A stretch of DNA of 64,000 bases, taken from positions 203,299,729 through 203,363,728 of the forward strand of contig NC_134568.1 in NCBI RefSeq assembly GCF_050947875.1. The letters run 5' to 3'. The stretch comes from Dermacentor variabilis (taxonomy: Eukaryota > Arthropoda > Arachnida > Ixodida > Ixodidae). The notes beneath the pieces are model-generated. The model saw nothing but the letters and a program-made list of their open reading frames with translations, did not search any database and had not been told where the DNA came from. Shown piece by piece: positions 44,926 to 54,894 of this stretch. The translations under genes were made by a program, and so were the position numbers. The first letter of the stretch is position 1. The number at the start of each line of letters is the position of its first letter.

Positions 44926-46347
44926 ATGGATTTGAAGTCGTTGCGCAAACCGAAATTGCTGGAGCTTGCAACAGAGTTGGTTCTGGATGTCTCAGACAAA
45001 CTCAGAAAACCAGAACTGCTAAAGGCTATTCTCGAGTTAGAGGCTGAGGATGACGAGCTGTCGGAATGCCTTGAGACTATTGAGGAGAGGTCAGAGAGAC
45101 AGGAGCGCGAACTTAAAGAGCAGAAAGAAAAAGAAGAGTGCGAACACGCTTTGGAAATGAAGCGTCTCGAGGTAGAGATGGAACGCGCTCGTAATGGAAG
45201 TCAGGCACACGGTGCAGGAGAACGAGTATTGCTCAAAATGACTGACCTGATGCGGCAGTTTAAGCTTGGAGAGGACATTGGTTTGTTCCTGGTTAACTTT
45301 GAGCGAACGTGCGAGAAGCAGGGGTTCTCTCGGGAAACGTGGCCACAGCGCTTGCTCACTTTGTTACCCGGCGAGGCGGCCGACGTAGTCGCTCGCTTGG
45401 ATAGAGAGGAGGCAGAGGATTTCGACAAAGTGAAATCGAGTCTGCTAAAAAAGTACAGGCTGTCAGCGGAGGCGTTCCGTCGGAAGTTTCGGGAAAATGA
45501 GAAAGGTAGAAGTGAGTCATATACGGAGTTTGCGTACAAGCTTATGTCAAACATGCAGGAGTGGCTCAAAGAAGAGAAAGCGTTTGGTGACCACGAGAAA
45601 GTTCTGCAGTGTTTCGGGCTAGAACAGTTTTATAGTCGGTTACCTGAGAACGTGCGGTACTGGGTCTTGGATAGGCCAGACGTTTGTACGGTGGCTAAAG
45701 CCGCTGAGCTAGCCGAGGAGTTTGTGACGCGTCGGGCTCGCGGAGCTAAGGACGGTCAAAAGGGTGAATTTGGCTCGAAGTTTGAGAGGCCGAAGTTCAC
45801 ACCCATGAGAGCAAAGGGGAACACACGTAGTGCGGATGCGAGTGAAAGCAGTGCGATCGAACCTAAGGAGACGGCGGCAGCCGAAGCCGAACGCAGAAAG
45901 CGGTTCGAGACGAGGCAAGCGCGCGTTTGTTATACGTGCCAGAAGCCGGGTCACTTTTCGGCGCAGTGTCCGGAAACAACACCAAAAGTTGTGTTTTTGT
46001 CATTATGCAGCACTGACGAGAACATGAAGCTTCTCGAGCCTTACATGCGAGACCTCCTCGTGAACGGGAAAGAGTGCCGAGTACTTCGCGATTCCGCAGC
46101 TACGATGGATGTAGTTCACCCCTCTTACGTAGAACCCCATATGTTCACGGGCGAGTGCGCATGGATCAAGCAAGCCGTGGAAGCTCATAGCGTGTGTCTG
46201 CCGGTAGCAAAGGTGCTTATCGAAGGACCTTTCGGAGCGCTTGAGACGGAGGCCGCAGTGTCATCTATGCTGCCCCCCCCAGTACCCGTACCTATTTTCG
46301 AACAGGTCCGATCACCTCCTGCGCGAGAAGGGGCTTTTGTTTGGTGA
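44926..46347 (+). CDS. gag and protease-like segment of the LTR retrotransposon
   Basis: The 473-codon frame builds the retrotransposon particle. It has an N-terminal MDLKSLRKPKLLELATELVL helix, a Glu/Lys-rich coiled coil at about residues 45-90 (EERSERQERELKEQKEKEEC), a gag core with LLTLLPGEAADVV, and a region ending VTRRARGAKDG. A CCHC zinc knuckle follows at about 335-348 (CYTCQKPGHFSAQC) and binds RNA. A protease-like motif at about 388 reads LRDSAATMDVV; the usual Gly of the D-S/T-G triad is Ala, so cleavage activity is doubtful. After a run of eight C at 46272-46279 the frame leaves the conserved sequence, which continues in the neighbouring frame. The start is the first ATG after the leader. 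Confidence 0.85.
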   Translation: MDLKSLRKPKLLELATELVLDVSDKLRKPELLKAILELEAEDDELSECLETIEERSERQERELKEQKEKEECEHALEMKRLEVEMERARNGSQAHGAGERVLLKMTDLMRQFKLGEDIGLFLVNFERTCEKQGFSRETWPQRLLTLLPGEAADVVARLDREEAEDFDKVKSSLLKKYRLSAEAFRRKFRENEKGRSESYTEFAYKLMSNMQEWLKEEKAFGDHEKVLQCFGLEQFYSRLPENVRYWVLDRPDVCTVAKAAELAEEFVTRRARGAKDGQKGEFGSKFERPKFTPMRAKGNTRSADASESSAIEPKETAAAEAERRKRFETRQARVCYTCQKPGHFSAQCPETTPKVVFLSLCSTDENMKLLEPYMRDLLVNGKECRVLRDSAATMDVVHPSYVEPHMFTGECAWIKQAVEAHSVCLPVAKVLIEGPFGALETEAAVSSMLPPPVPVPIFEQVRSPPAREGAFVW

Positions 46348-49300
46348 GGCTAGCGTTCAGGCCTTAACCAGATCGAAGGCTCGGGAGCTCGCTGCAAAGG
46401 CGGTAGTTGCGGGGCCGACGTTATCAAACAATGAGAAAGGGTCAGAGGCGCAGCAAGCTGATATTCAGAGCACGCCCGAACTGAATAAAATTGAATCTGT
46501 AACGTTAAAGGCACCAGATACTGGAGAGGAAATTCCCGATGCGGGAAAGTTAGAAGAGCTATCTGCAGATTTGCTCATCGCGCCTACGTCAGACGGACTT
46601 AATAGGTTGCTAAAAGTCAGCCGGTCTGCTTTGATAGCCGAGCCAAAGAAGGATGGCAGCCTAGAAAACATACGCTGCATTATCAAGGAAGGTATCGCCA
46701 AGAAAAATGCGCGTTTTGTGGAAAGAGGTGGAGTCCTGTACCGGAAGTATCTAGACCGCAGAGGAGTGGAATTCGATCAGCTGATCGTGCCTCAATGCTA
46801 TCGTCAGGATCTGTTGCGCTTGTCGCACGGGGGTTCGTGGTCCGGACACCTAGGAGTTAAGAAAACTAAGGACCGTCTCTTGCAAGAGTACTATTGGCCA
46901 GGGTGTTTTCGGGACGCAGACCATTTCGTGAGGACATGTGACACCTGTCAGCGGGTGGGCAAACCAGGGGACAAATCGAGGGCGCCGTTGAAGTTGGTAC
47001 CTATCATTACGGAGCCTTTTAGACGGCTCGTTATTGATACAGTGGGACCTCTGCCGGTAACAGCCACGGGGTACAGACACATTTTGACTGTGATCTGCCC
47101 AGCGACAAAGTTCCCTGAAGCAGTGCCGCTTAAAGAACTCAGCTCAGTTGAGATAGTCAATGCACTACTGTCCATATTTGCGCGAGTTGGTTTTCCTGCG
47201 GAAATTTAATCAGATCAGGGCACAGTGTTTACTAGCGCTTTGACGACAACTTTTCTCGAAAGGTGTGGGGTAAAGCTGTTACACAGCTCAGTGTACCACC
47301 CACAGTCGAATTCCGTTGAGAAGCTCCACTCCGTCATGAAGCGCGTGTTGAGAGCCTTGTGTTTTGAACATCAAACTGACTGGGAGCTGTGTCTGCCTGG
47401 GGTGATGTTTGCATTACGGACCGCGCCGCATGCAGCTACGGGGTTTTCGCCAGCTGAGCTGGTGTACGGTCGCTCGCTTCGGTCTCCGCTTCGCATGCTT
47501 CGAGAATCGTGGGAAGGCAGGGGCGACGACCCAGTCGTGGTGGAGTACGTGCTTAAGCTCCTCGAACGCTTAAGAAGGGCACAGGAGTTGTCAGGTGAAG
47601 CAATGGCAAAGGCCCAGCAGAGGGCCAAGGTTTATTATGATCGGACAGCCAGGGCCCGTCGTTTTGAGGTGGGCGATGAGGTCATGATATTGCGCACATC
47701 GCTAAACAACAAACTAGACGTGCAGTGGGAGGGCCCAGCACGAATTGTTCAGTAACTGTCGGACGTTAACTACGTGGTGAGTCTGCCAGGAAAGCGGAAA
47801 GCACAGCAAGTTTACCACTGTAATCTGCTCAAACCTTATAGACAAAGGGAAGCAGTGGTGTGCATGATGGTAAACGTTCCTGAAGAGCTTCCGGTCGACC
47901 TTCCGGGACTAGGCTCAGTGACGAACAGGGAAGACACCGGTCAAGTCATTAGTGACCTTATCAGTAAAGCACCGCTGTCGCCTGAGCAGAAAACCGAACT
48001 ACACCAGCTCTTACAAGAGTTTCAAGGTCTGTTCTCTGAGAGGCCTGGTAGGACTTCTGTCCTTACTCATGATATAGAACTTACCTCCCCAGAGCCAGTA
48101 CGATCCAAGGCGTATCGGGTGTCACCCCGCCAGAGCGATATTATGGAGGCTGAGGTAAAGAAAATGCTACAGCTCGGTGTTATTGAGGCAGGTGAGAGTG
48201 ATTATACCTCCCCTTTGATTTTAGTTGAGGTACCGGGCAAGGAACCTCGTCCTTGCGTCGACTACCGCAGGCTTAATTCCATCACTAAGGATCAAATTTA
48301 TCCGATCCCTAACATCGAGGAGCGCCTTGAGAAAGTTAGTAGCGCTCAGTTTATTTCCACCCTAGATCTTGTCAGGGGTTATTGGCAGGTTCCACTTACA
48401 GAAGAGGCTAGTAGGTATGCGGCGTTCATTTCACCAATGGGAACATTCCGTCCTAAAGTGTTGAGTTTTGGTTTGAAGAACGCGCCATACTGTTTTTCAA
48501 GCCTCATGGATAAAGTGTTGCGGGGACAGCAAGAATTCGCTTTACCCTATCTAGACGACGTAGCGATATTCTCCGCATCCTGGTCTGAGCATATGGCACA
48601 CTTGCGGGCAGTGCTAACCCGCCTGCGCGAAGCGGGCTTGACAATCAAGGCTCCCAAGTGCCAGTTAGCACAGGCCGAGGTTGTCTACCTCGGTCACGTG
48701 ATTGGTCAGGGTCGTCGCCGCCCCTCTGAAATAAAGGTGGCCGCTGTGCGAGACTTCCCGCAACCGCGCACGAAGACCGATATTCGGTCGTTCTTAGGTG
48801 TCGCCGGCTACTATCAGAGGTACATCCCGAGGTACTCTGATATCGCGGCTCCCCTGACGGATGCTCTAAGAAAGACAGAGCCGCAAACAGTCGTCTAGGA
48901 CGAGACAAAGGAAAGAGCTTTTAGCGCCCTAAAGAGCGCCCTAACAAGCCAGCCTGTGCTACGATCGCCAGACTATACAAAAGGGTTCGTTGTTCAGTGC
49001 GATGCTAGTGAGCGAGGCATGGGCGTTGTACTGTGCCAATGGGAAAATGGAGAGGTAGAACACCCCGTCCTGTATGCTAGTCGTAAGCTGACCAGTCGTG
49101 AGCAGGCGTATAGCGCCACCGAGAAAGAGTGTGCGTGTCTCGTGTGGGCCGTTCAGAAATTGTCATGCTATCTTGCCGGCTCGAGGTTTATCATTGAGAC
49201 GGATCACTGCCCTCTCCAATGGCTGCAGACCATCTCTCCCAAAAATGGCCGCCTCCTGCGCTGGAGCCTCGCTTTGCAACAATATTCCTTTGAGGTGCGT

Positions 49301-49354
49301 TACAAAAAAGGGAGTCTCAACGGTAACGCCGATGGCTTAAGTCGAAGCCCCTAA
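46280..49354 (+). pseudogene. pol: integrase, then reverse transcriptase and RNase H (three stops)
   Basis: One frame runs from the C-run to the TAA at 49352 and is interrupted by TAA 47207, TAA 47753 and TAG 48896. First comes a zinc-binding H2C2 region (LSHGGSWSGHLGVKK, CDTCQRV). The integrase core follows, with Asp in VIDTVGPLP, Asp in SDQGT and Glu in SNSVEKLH. The spacing between the last two is 34 residues where 35 is usual. A C-terminal DEVMILRTSLN region follows. Then comes RT: CVDYRRLNSITKDQ, STLDLVRGYWQV, LSFGLKNAPYCFSSLMDKV and the catalytic YLDDVAIFS at about 48547. RNase H (VQCDASERGMG, ATEKECACLVWA, ETDHCPLQW) ends the protein. Integrase upstream of RT is the reverse of the normal gypsy order. 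Without readthrough no complete enzyme can be made. Confidence 0.9.
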
Positions 49355-49835
49355 CGTAGGAATCAGCCTCAAAATTGTTTGTTACTGATGTTTTTCTTCC
49401 TGAGGCAGGATTTTTAACATATTGCTTTTGTTTAGTGTTTCAAAGTGATGATATGCTTTCTAGTGCAATTTTCCAATTTGTGGACGCGTTCTGAGTGCTG
49501 CTAGACTACTGTAAGGACCTAGGCAGTGGTATAAAAGGGGAAAGAGCCTGGCAGGGCTTAGTGAGGGTTGTGCCGTGCTTGCTGACTGAGCGGTTGAGTT
49601 TCAGCGTAGTTCTAACGCTTGCCGGGAACGAGAACAAAAATGTGAACTCTCCCGAAGTCACTTTGCAGTGTCCCGTGCGAACCTGAACGAGAGAACGAGG
49701 CCTTCTCTGTGCGCTGCGCTCAAGAAACGTCGAGGGACGCCCGACTTCGGTTATGAGCATCATCGAGCGACATCCCTCCGGACAGCGGATGCAGTCCCCT
49801 GACCATCGGGATCTCCTTCCCCCGGCGGGGCGGTC
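49355..49835 (+). other. 3' untranslated part and pre-LTR region
   Basis: Non-coding sequence between RNase H and the 3' LTR. It ends in a G/C-rich CCCCCGGCGGGGCGG tract where a polypurine tract is expected. That tract is not a clean purine run. Confidence 0.5.
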
Positions 49836-50638
49836 TGTTACGTTTCGCCTACGACGCGCGGTAAAGCCGGCGCGGATGCAACGGACGCCGGGGCTTCGTT
49901 CAAAGCGGCAGACATTTTGGCCCGTTCGGCGCCGCCGCTACGCCTCCCTGCCAAGCGCGTCCAGGCATGTTCCAATGCCACGTGTCTTCATGTGCGTGTG
50001 TGAGTGTATGTGCATATTGGTGCCCACGCTTGTCGAAGCGCGGCAGCCGGGGAGAGGAGCTCCCAACAAATGTGAAGCGAGGGGGTCTGACAGGCGCCGA
50101 CACGACGGCTGCTCCACCTTCTCCTCCCCATTGTGCCCGACAGGCGGCGACACGACGTGTGAGCCACCTTCTCCTCCCCATTGTGCCCGACAGGCGCCGA
50201 CACGACGTGTGAGCCACCTTCTCCTCCCCATTGTGCCCGAACGGCGCCGGCACGACGGCTGCGCCACCTTATCCCATTGTGCCCGAGCGGCACCGTCACG
50301 TGCTCGTCTATAGAGGGGTTCCTTCTTGCCCTCAACTGCGAGAGTATAAAAGCAGCTGCCCCCGGACGCCAAAAGAAGGCTCCGATTTCTTCTGTTGAGT
50401 AAAGTGCACTCCCGTCTCTCTACTTCGGTCAACCTGACCGCCAACTCTTTGCGATGTTAGAATAAACAAGTTGTTTTGTTGTTACCAGTCGACTCATGCT
50501 TTGCCGGGACCTTCGGATGCTTCCAGTTGTACCCCAGGCCGCCAGGCCAACGCTACCCTTGGGGCTTGCGACCCAGGTGCAACAACGGGCGTCAGCGCCG
50601 AGTTCCCAACAACTCGCGCCAGCGGTGCGATTACAACA
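49836..50638 (+). repeat. 3' LTR
   Basis: 803 bp. It is identical to the 5' LTR except for about six substitutions and one extra 50-bp unit (three copies against two) in the U3 array. TATAAAA is at 50345 and AATAAA at 50461. The duplication GCCG follows at 50639-50642. Confidence 0.92.
50461..50466 (+). terminator. LTR poly(A) signal
   Basis: AATAAA in the R region of the 3' LTR, followed by a GTTGTTTTGTTGTT G/T-rich element. Confidence 0.7.
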
Positions 50639-50642
50639 GCCG

Positions 50643-50885
50643 CAATTCACGCTACCCTAATTGCTGCTTAATTAGCGTCGCCCTAATGAACACCAAAGGT
50701 CATGGGTTCGAGTGACTTAATGAACCCTATATATTATTTAACTGTGCCTTAATTTACTTCGTCTTAACTCCAAAGGTCGTGGGCTCTACTTCCACCCAGG
50801 CTCGAGGGCTCGATTCCCACCGAAGGTCGTGAGTTCAAGTGCTTGAATGATCTGCATCTTAATTAACTTTGCCTTTTCTTTTTTG
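50643..50885. repeat. Degenerate short tandem motif (AAAGGTCGTGGGTTCGA)
   Basis: CCAAAGGTCATGGGTTCGAG, CCAAAGGTCGTGGGCTC and CGAAGGTCGTGAGTTCAAG recur at about 60-bp intervals, each with CTTAAT blocks. The same motif ends the left flank of the LTR element, so the retrotransposon landed in this repeat. The GGTTCGA cores resemble tRNA B boxes, but no A box is seen. Confidence 0.55.
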
Positions 50886-50889
50886 GCAT

Positions 50890-51402
50890 GATGAGCGGCA
50901 TCGGATAGAGCTGTGGAAGATGACGACGACCACGATGAATGCGCGAGCACTGGTAGGAGCGCGCATCGCCTCGCCGGCCTGCAGAAGGTGCGGTGACGCC
51001 GAGACCCTCGAGCACCTACTCTGCACCTGTCCTGCATTAGCCCAGGAGCGCGCTCCAGTCACTGCCACCTACCGACGGCATGGACTCCCGGCTACCTCAG
51101 AGACACACCTGCTCTTCCCGGCCCGCTACCACCTCCCAGCACGGGCAAGCCTGCTTGAATATGTGTACACAAACGGGCTCCTAGATCGCCAATAGACTTC
51201 GGCCTCGCACGGCCTCTGCCCGACCGCCGGCCATCGCCCCTGGATGATGCTGACGTCTGCTGCCTGAAACCTACTCTCCCTTTCCCCCTCTATCCTCTCA
51301 TCTTTCTTTCTCCGCCCCCATTCCCCATTACGCTGCGCCGTGCTCCCATATGGGCTGCAGAACTGAGCGTATTTTCCCTCTCCCAAATCACGAAGAAGAA
51401 GA
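50890..51402 (+). mobile_element. 5'-truncated LINE, C-terminal zinc-knuckle end
   Basis: The frame ending at 51195 reads NARALVGARIASPACRRCGD, then TLEHLLCTCPALAQER, and ends with YVYTNGLLDRQ and a stop. The C-x2-C-x7-H-x4-C arrangement is the C-terminal zinc finger that follows RT in R1/Jockey/CR1-type LINEs. A pyrimidine-rich 3' UTR of about 200 bp ends in a short GAA repeat (CGAAGAAGAAGAAAG), taken as the tail. RT and endonuclease are absent. Confidence 0.7.
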
Positions 51403-52370
51403 AAGACCATCGGAGAGGCACGGGACTTGCGGCCACCAAAGCATACCCCGAACGACATACCGGCGCGCTGGACGTCGGCATGTCGAGAATTCGCGCTGAC
51501 ACTTCACGACATCCACTCAAATACGTATGCACGATCACTGCACGGGCTTCTACGTTTGCGGAACGCGTTCAAGCTCCAAATACAGGGGTTATTAACGCGC
51601 AAGCACCAACAACGTAGCGAAAAATTGGCAGTGGCTTAGCTCGGCTATGCCAGGATATACGTAGCGAAAGCTAAGGCATAGCATGGTTAGCCTTGGTTAA
51701 TCTTGATTGCAAGTCCAGGTTAGTCTGGTTGTCTAGCTATGTTGCGGCGTTTAGCCAGTCGTTCGGCGCGCTGTTCGTCTGTTTCCTGGGTGATTCGTTT
51801 CCTCTTCATCTCGTTCCGATGTCCATTAATTCCAGGCCTCCTCCTGTTTATCAGAATTGTCGCCGTCCATAATGCCGCATCAACTGTGGTTGCGGCGCAC
51901 ACGAGCTCTCTTTTTCAATCCTCCGACATGTTATCAGGCATTCGACGCAGCTGGCGAAGCGAGCGGAGGTGAGCGCAACGACGAGAAACGCGGTGTGACG
52001 TCATACCAAACGGCGGCGGCGGAAAGGCGCTGCGCAGCGGCGGACCACCTGTGGCTCGGTGCTACTAGTGGCGCATGCACACTAGTGATTAAGGAGCGAG
52101 AGAGAGAAATATCCGCGGCGAGACGCGCGTTGTGACGTCATGTGCCTCTCGGAGCACCGCCACGGCGAAAGCGCGAGTTCGCGGCCAGTAAAGCTCTCGC
52201 TTTAAAACGCATGCCTGAGGCAAGCCCCGCCCTTCGAACTACATCTCAACTAAATCTCAACGCAACTCCAGCGCCAACTCTCGCAACGGCGACAAAATGG
52301 GGCCGCCAGTTTGTCTATTGAAAACGATCTAAAAACGTCGGCATGTAACCGGGTGCGCTGCCGCTGCGTC
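51403..52370. other. Unassigned GC-rich repeat-like region
   Basis: No gene is supported. The minus strand at 51720-51902 encodes a basic tail (KRKRITQETDEQRAERLAKR) that may be part of an unknown repeat protein. TGACGTCA occurs at about 51995 and 52134, and the region 51.96-52.2 kb is CpG-rich. Confidence 0.4.
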
Positions 52371-52376
52371 TGCTTA

Positions 52377-52972
52377 AAGCCGATCCACACGACGGACCAA
52401 ATTGCTCTTTTGGACCGCGGTCCGCGCATCACGTGATAGGACGTCACCAGTTCGTGCGTACCGCCGTTGGCCCGCGCAGGACCGCGGCCCTCGCGGTCCA
52501 ACAAATCGCCGAGGCTTTTCCCGCTTCAGTTTTGGAGGCGGACCGCATGCAAACCACAGCGATTTTGGCGTAGCCGACTAATGTTTTCCGGCAACAGAGT
52601 GTCTTCAGCCAAATCCAATCTAGTTTTCGGCTCAGCAAAAGCCAGTCAAGCCAGTCGTCTCATGTCCGCCGTTCTGCCTACACGTGCGTGCAGCAGATAT
52701 ATTTTTTAGACACCGTGTCCTCTTGGAGTGAAGAAGCGGTCTTTTATTTTGTATCCCTCGTTGAGCAGTTCCCGGCTTTGTGGGACTTGAGCCGGAATGA
52801 TAACAATGATAACACTCTGGCCGAGAGTGTAGCTGGTTGGTCTGCTCTGCCATCTGCTACGGCGGTCCGCCGTGAGGATGTGCTCTGCGCCGGACCGGAC
52901 CGCGGCGGGCCGTGACGTCGCATCACGTGACCGATCGGCCCGCAGACTTGGTCCGTCGTGTGGATCGGCCTT
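52377..52972. mobile_element. Harbinger-like MITE
   Basis: The left end reads AAAGCCGATCCACACGACGG and the right end, reverse-complemented, reads AAAGGCCGATCCACACGACG. Further inward both sides carry GATCCACACGACGGACCAA and ATCACGTGA plus GACGTCAC. About 600 bp. A MADF-like coding remnant inside fits PIF/Harbinger, whose second protein is Myb/MADF-like. The target duplication could not be fixed (TTA/TA). Confidence 0.65.
52707..52800 (+). pseudogene. MADF/Myb-like domain remnant
   Basis: SSWSEEAVFYFVSLVEQFPA followed by LWDLS matches the first helices of MADF/Myb-SANT DNA-binding domains (W-x-x-E...L-x-x-LVE--P-LWD). The domain breaks off after about 30 residues. In PIF/Harbinger elements a Myb-like partner protein helps the transposase enter the nucleus and bind the ends. 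Only this stub survives. Confidence 0.5.
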
Positions 52973-53079
52973 TATCGCTATCGTGAACCGCCGCGAAGGA
53001 AGCAGATCGTTGGCGTAAATCGCACAGCCAACGCCTTCGTCACTGCCCTGTCGCCTTTCTAGCTGCAGCACGCCCTGCT

Positions 53080-53275
53080 AGATGCTATGTTAGATTGTGA
53101 CAGTTTGGGAGTACTGCAATCACGGCGCGCAAGCGGGTATGTCACGTGGTATTTTTTTGTATTTTGCGGGCATCTGCAGTAAGCTGAAAAACACTAATAT
53201 TTAATAGATAAAGTTATTAACTGTCTAATCGGACGTTTTGCAAAGCGCTCTACAACTTCATAATTGGAACTTTTT
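53080..53275 (+). repeat. Dispersed repeat, partner of 42165-42365
   Basis: It matches the reverse complement of 42165-42365 (see that entry). A further AT-rich block with TAATTATCTAATTAAGC follows. Confidence 0.75.
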
Positions 53276-54195
53276 GCCTAACTTCATTACTTCAGAAGTT
53301 GGTCGATTAATGTTGACTAATTATCTAATTAAGCAAAATACAAAAAGCGTGACGCACTACATACAAAAGTATTTTTAAACTTTGACTAAAGTTAGCTGAA
53401 ACGCCCTGTATATGCTAGGGAGCATATACAGTATCTACAATGTGGCGGAGGCCAGCGTCATCTGGAAATATTGTGCAAGGAACCGGCGCGCCGCACCGTG
53501 GCCTTCGAGTTTTGCGCGCGCCGGCGCGCACATATCTCGGACGCATGGCCGGTCTATGAATTGTAGAAACGCTGGAAAGGGGTTTGTGTTTGAGTTTCCA
53601 CGTAACAGAATTATGTGTTCTCGTATATCCAAATTACAATCCGACGCTATCATGGCTGTAGATTTGTGTAAGTCGTACTTTACGATTTTTCTGACCTATT
53701 TTACTTCGAGAAATTCAAATAGTTCAGTAATTGCGCTACACGGGGGGCCTGCGTGGTTGGGTATGTATGCGTGGTTCGGAATAAGTTTTGCCGAAATGAC
53801 GGTCGACGCTGGACGTGGAACGCCGACGCCGGATTTTCTGCGACGCGGGGCCCTTCATGCTATCGCGTTAAAAATCCAACCGAGAAGCAATCGTGTTCGG
53901 TGCGCTGATTGCGATCGCGCTCAACTGCAAATTTTCGCGCGCAGCGTACATTCGCACGTCGCTACTAGATGGCGAGAGGAGGCGATCGCGGAGGTTTACG
54001 ACAGATTTCATACTCATAGTTGGAAAAATGAGATCAAATGACCCGGTCCTATTTAAGGCTAGTCAAAATCGCGACAAAGTGCGCCCTTGCACGAGTCTAT
54101 ACGTTAATGTCGGTCATATAAATTGTACTCAACATTCACTTTTACAGCGAAGCTGTATACCTCTACCCTCCAAGGAAATTTTCGTGTCGTAAGCA
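53276..54195. other. Unassigned repeat-like sequence
   Basis: It begins with an AT-rich part ending GAAACGCCCTGTATA, then becomes GC-mixed. The 209-codon plus frame at 53412-54041 has no family features. The block AGCGAAGCTGTATACCTCTA at about 54150 precedes the minisatellite, and a similar CAGCTTCGCTGG lies inverted after it (about 56169), so the array may sit inside a larger repeat. Confidence 0.4.
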
Positions 54196-54894
54196 AAAAA
54201 CTCCCCATACGTGGGCCGATCCCGGAGATAGCGAAATACCGGGCCGACCCGCGGTGGAGTTGAAGCAGGCATTAAGCACTCCCCATACGTGGGCCGATCC
54301 CGTAGATACCGGGCCGACCCGCGGCGGAGGTGAAGCAGGCGTTAGGCACTCCCCTTATACGTGGGCCGATCCCGAAGTTAGTGCAATGCCGGCCCTACCC
54401 GCGGTCGAGGTGAAGCAGGCGTTAAAGGGACACTAAAGGTTACTATGAAGTCAAGTTAAAGTGATAAAGCAATGCTCTAGAACGTCTAAGGCATCAATAT
54501 AATCGCGAACAGAGCTTTAGTAACTGAGAAATTGAGGTAAATGCATGACACGATTTGAGACCCTCCAGCGACATTCCAGTACTAGCCCGATGACGAAGGC
54601 ACTCCTCATAATTTATGTCACTAGTACTCAACTACGTGTATTAAAAAGATAATTTCATTAGGTTAAAAGACGGAAGAAAATGCTACTTGTCTACTTCTGT
54701 TCGATTTTAAGAAAAAATAACATTTTGACGTTACCCTTCAGTAGTATGGGTGGTCGAAAGGTTTCGTTTTTGCTCGACTCTGCGCGCTTGACTCTGCGCC
54801 GCGCGCGCTTTGGAGTTTCAGTTGTTTCGTTATCGCGTCGTGCTGCGCTGGTTCTGCTGGCTCGCGAAACTTGCATTTGGAACAAGAAGCGCGA

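Larger units (their letters stand above)
43858..50638 (+). mobile_element. Ty3/gypsy-type LTR retrotransposon, Gmr1-like domain order
   Basis: The 6.8-kb element has LTRs starting TGTTACG and ending TTACAACA. A 4-bp duplication GCCG lies at 43854-43857 and again directly after 50638. Domain order is gag, zinc knuckle, protease-like, integrase, reverse transcriptase, RNase H. Integrase therefore precedes RT, opposite to normal Ty3/gypsy elements. The RT and RNase H sequences are gypsy-like, which matches the Gmr1-like group described mainly from deuterostomes. The LTRs differ at only about six substitutions plus one 50-bp repeat unit, so insertion is recent. It is nevertheless defective, with a C-run frameshift near 46272-46279 and stops at 47207, 47753 and 48896. 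Confidence 0.9.

Noticed and set aside
49098..49340. Second frame overlapping RNase H
   Set aside because: Shadow of the pol frame, which shows all RNase H motifs.
50690..50850. tRNA gene or SINE from GGTTCGA cores
   Set aside because: The motif recurs as a degenerate tandem unit and lacks an A box.
53412..54041. 209-codon plus frame
   Set aside because: No recognisable domain, in a repeat-like area, with overlapping frames on the other strand.
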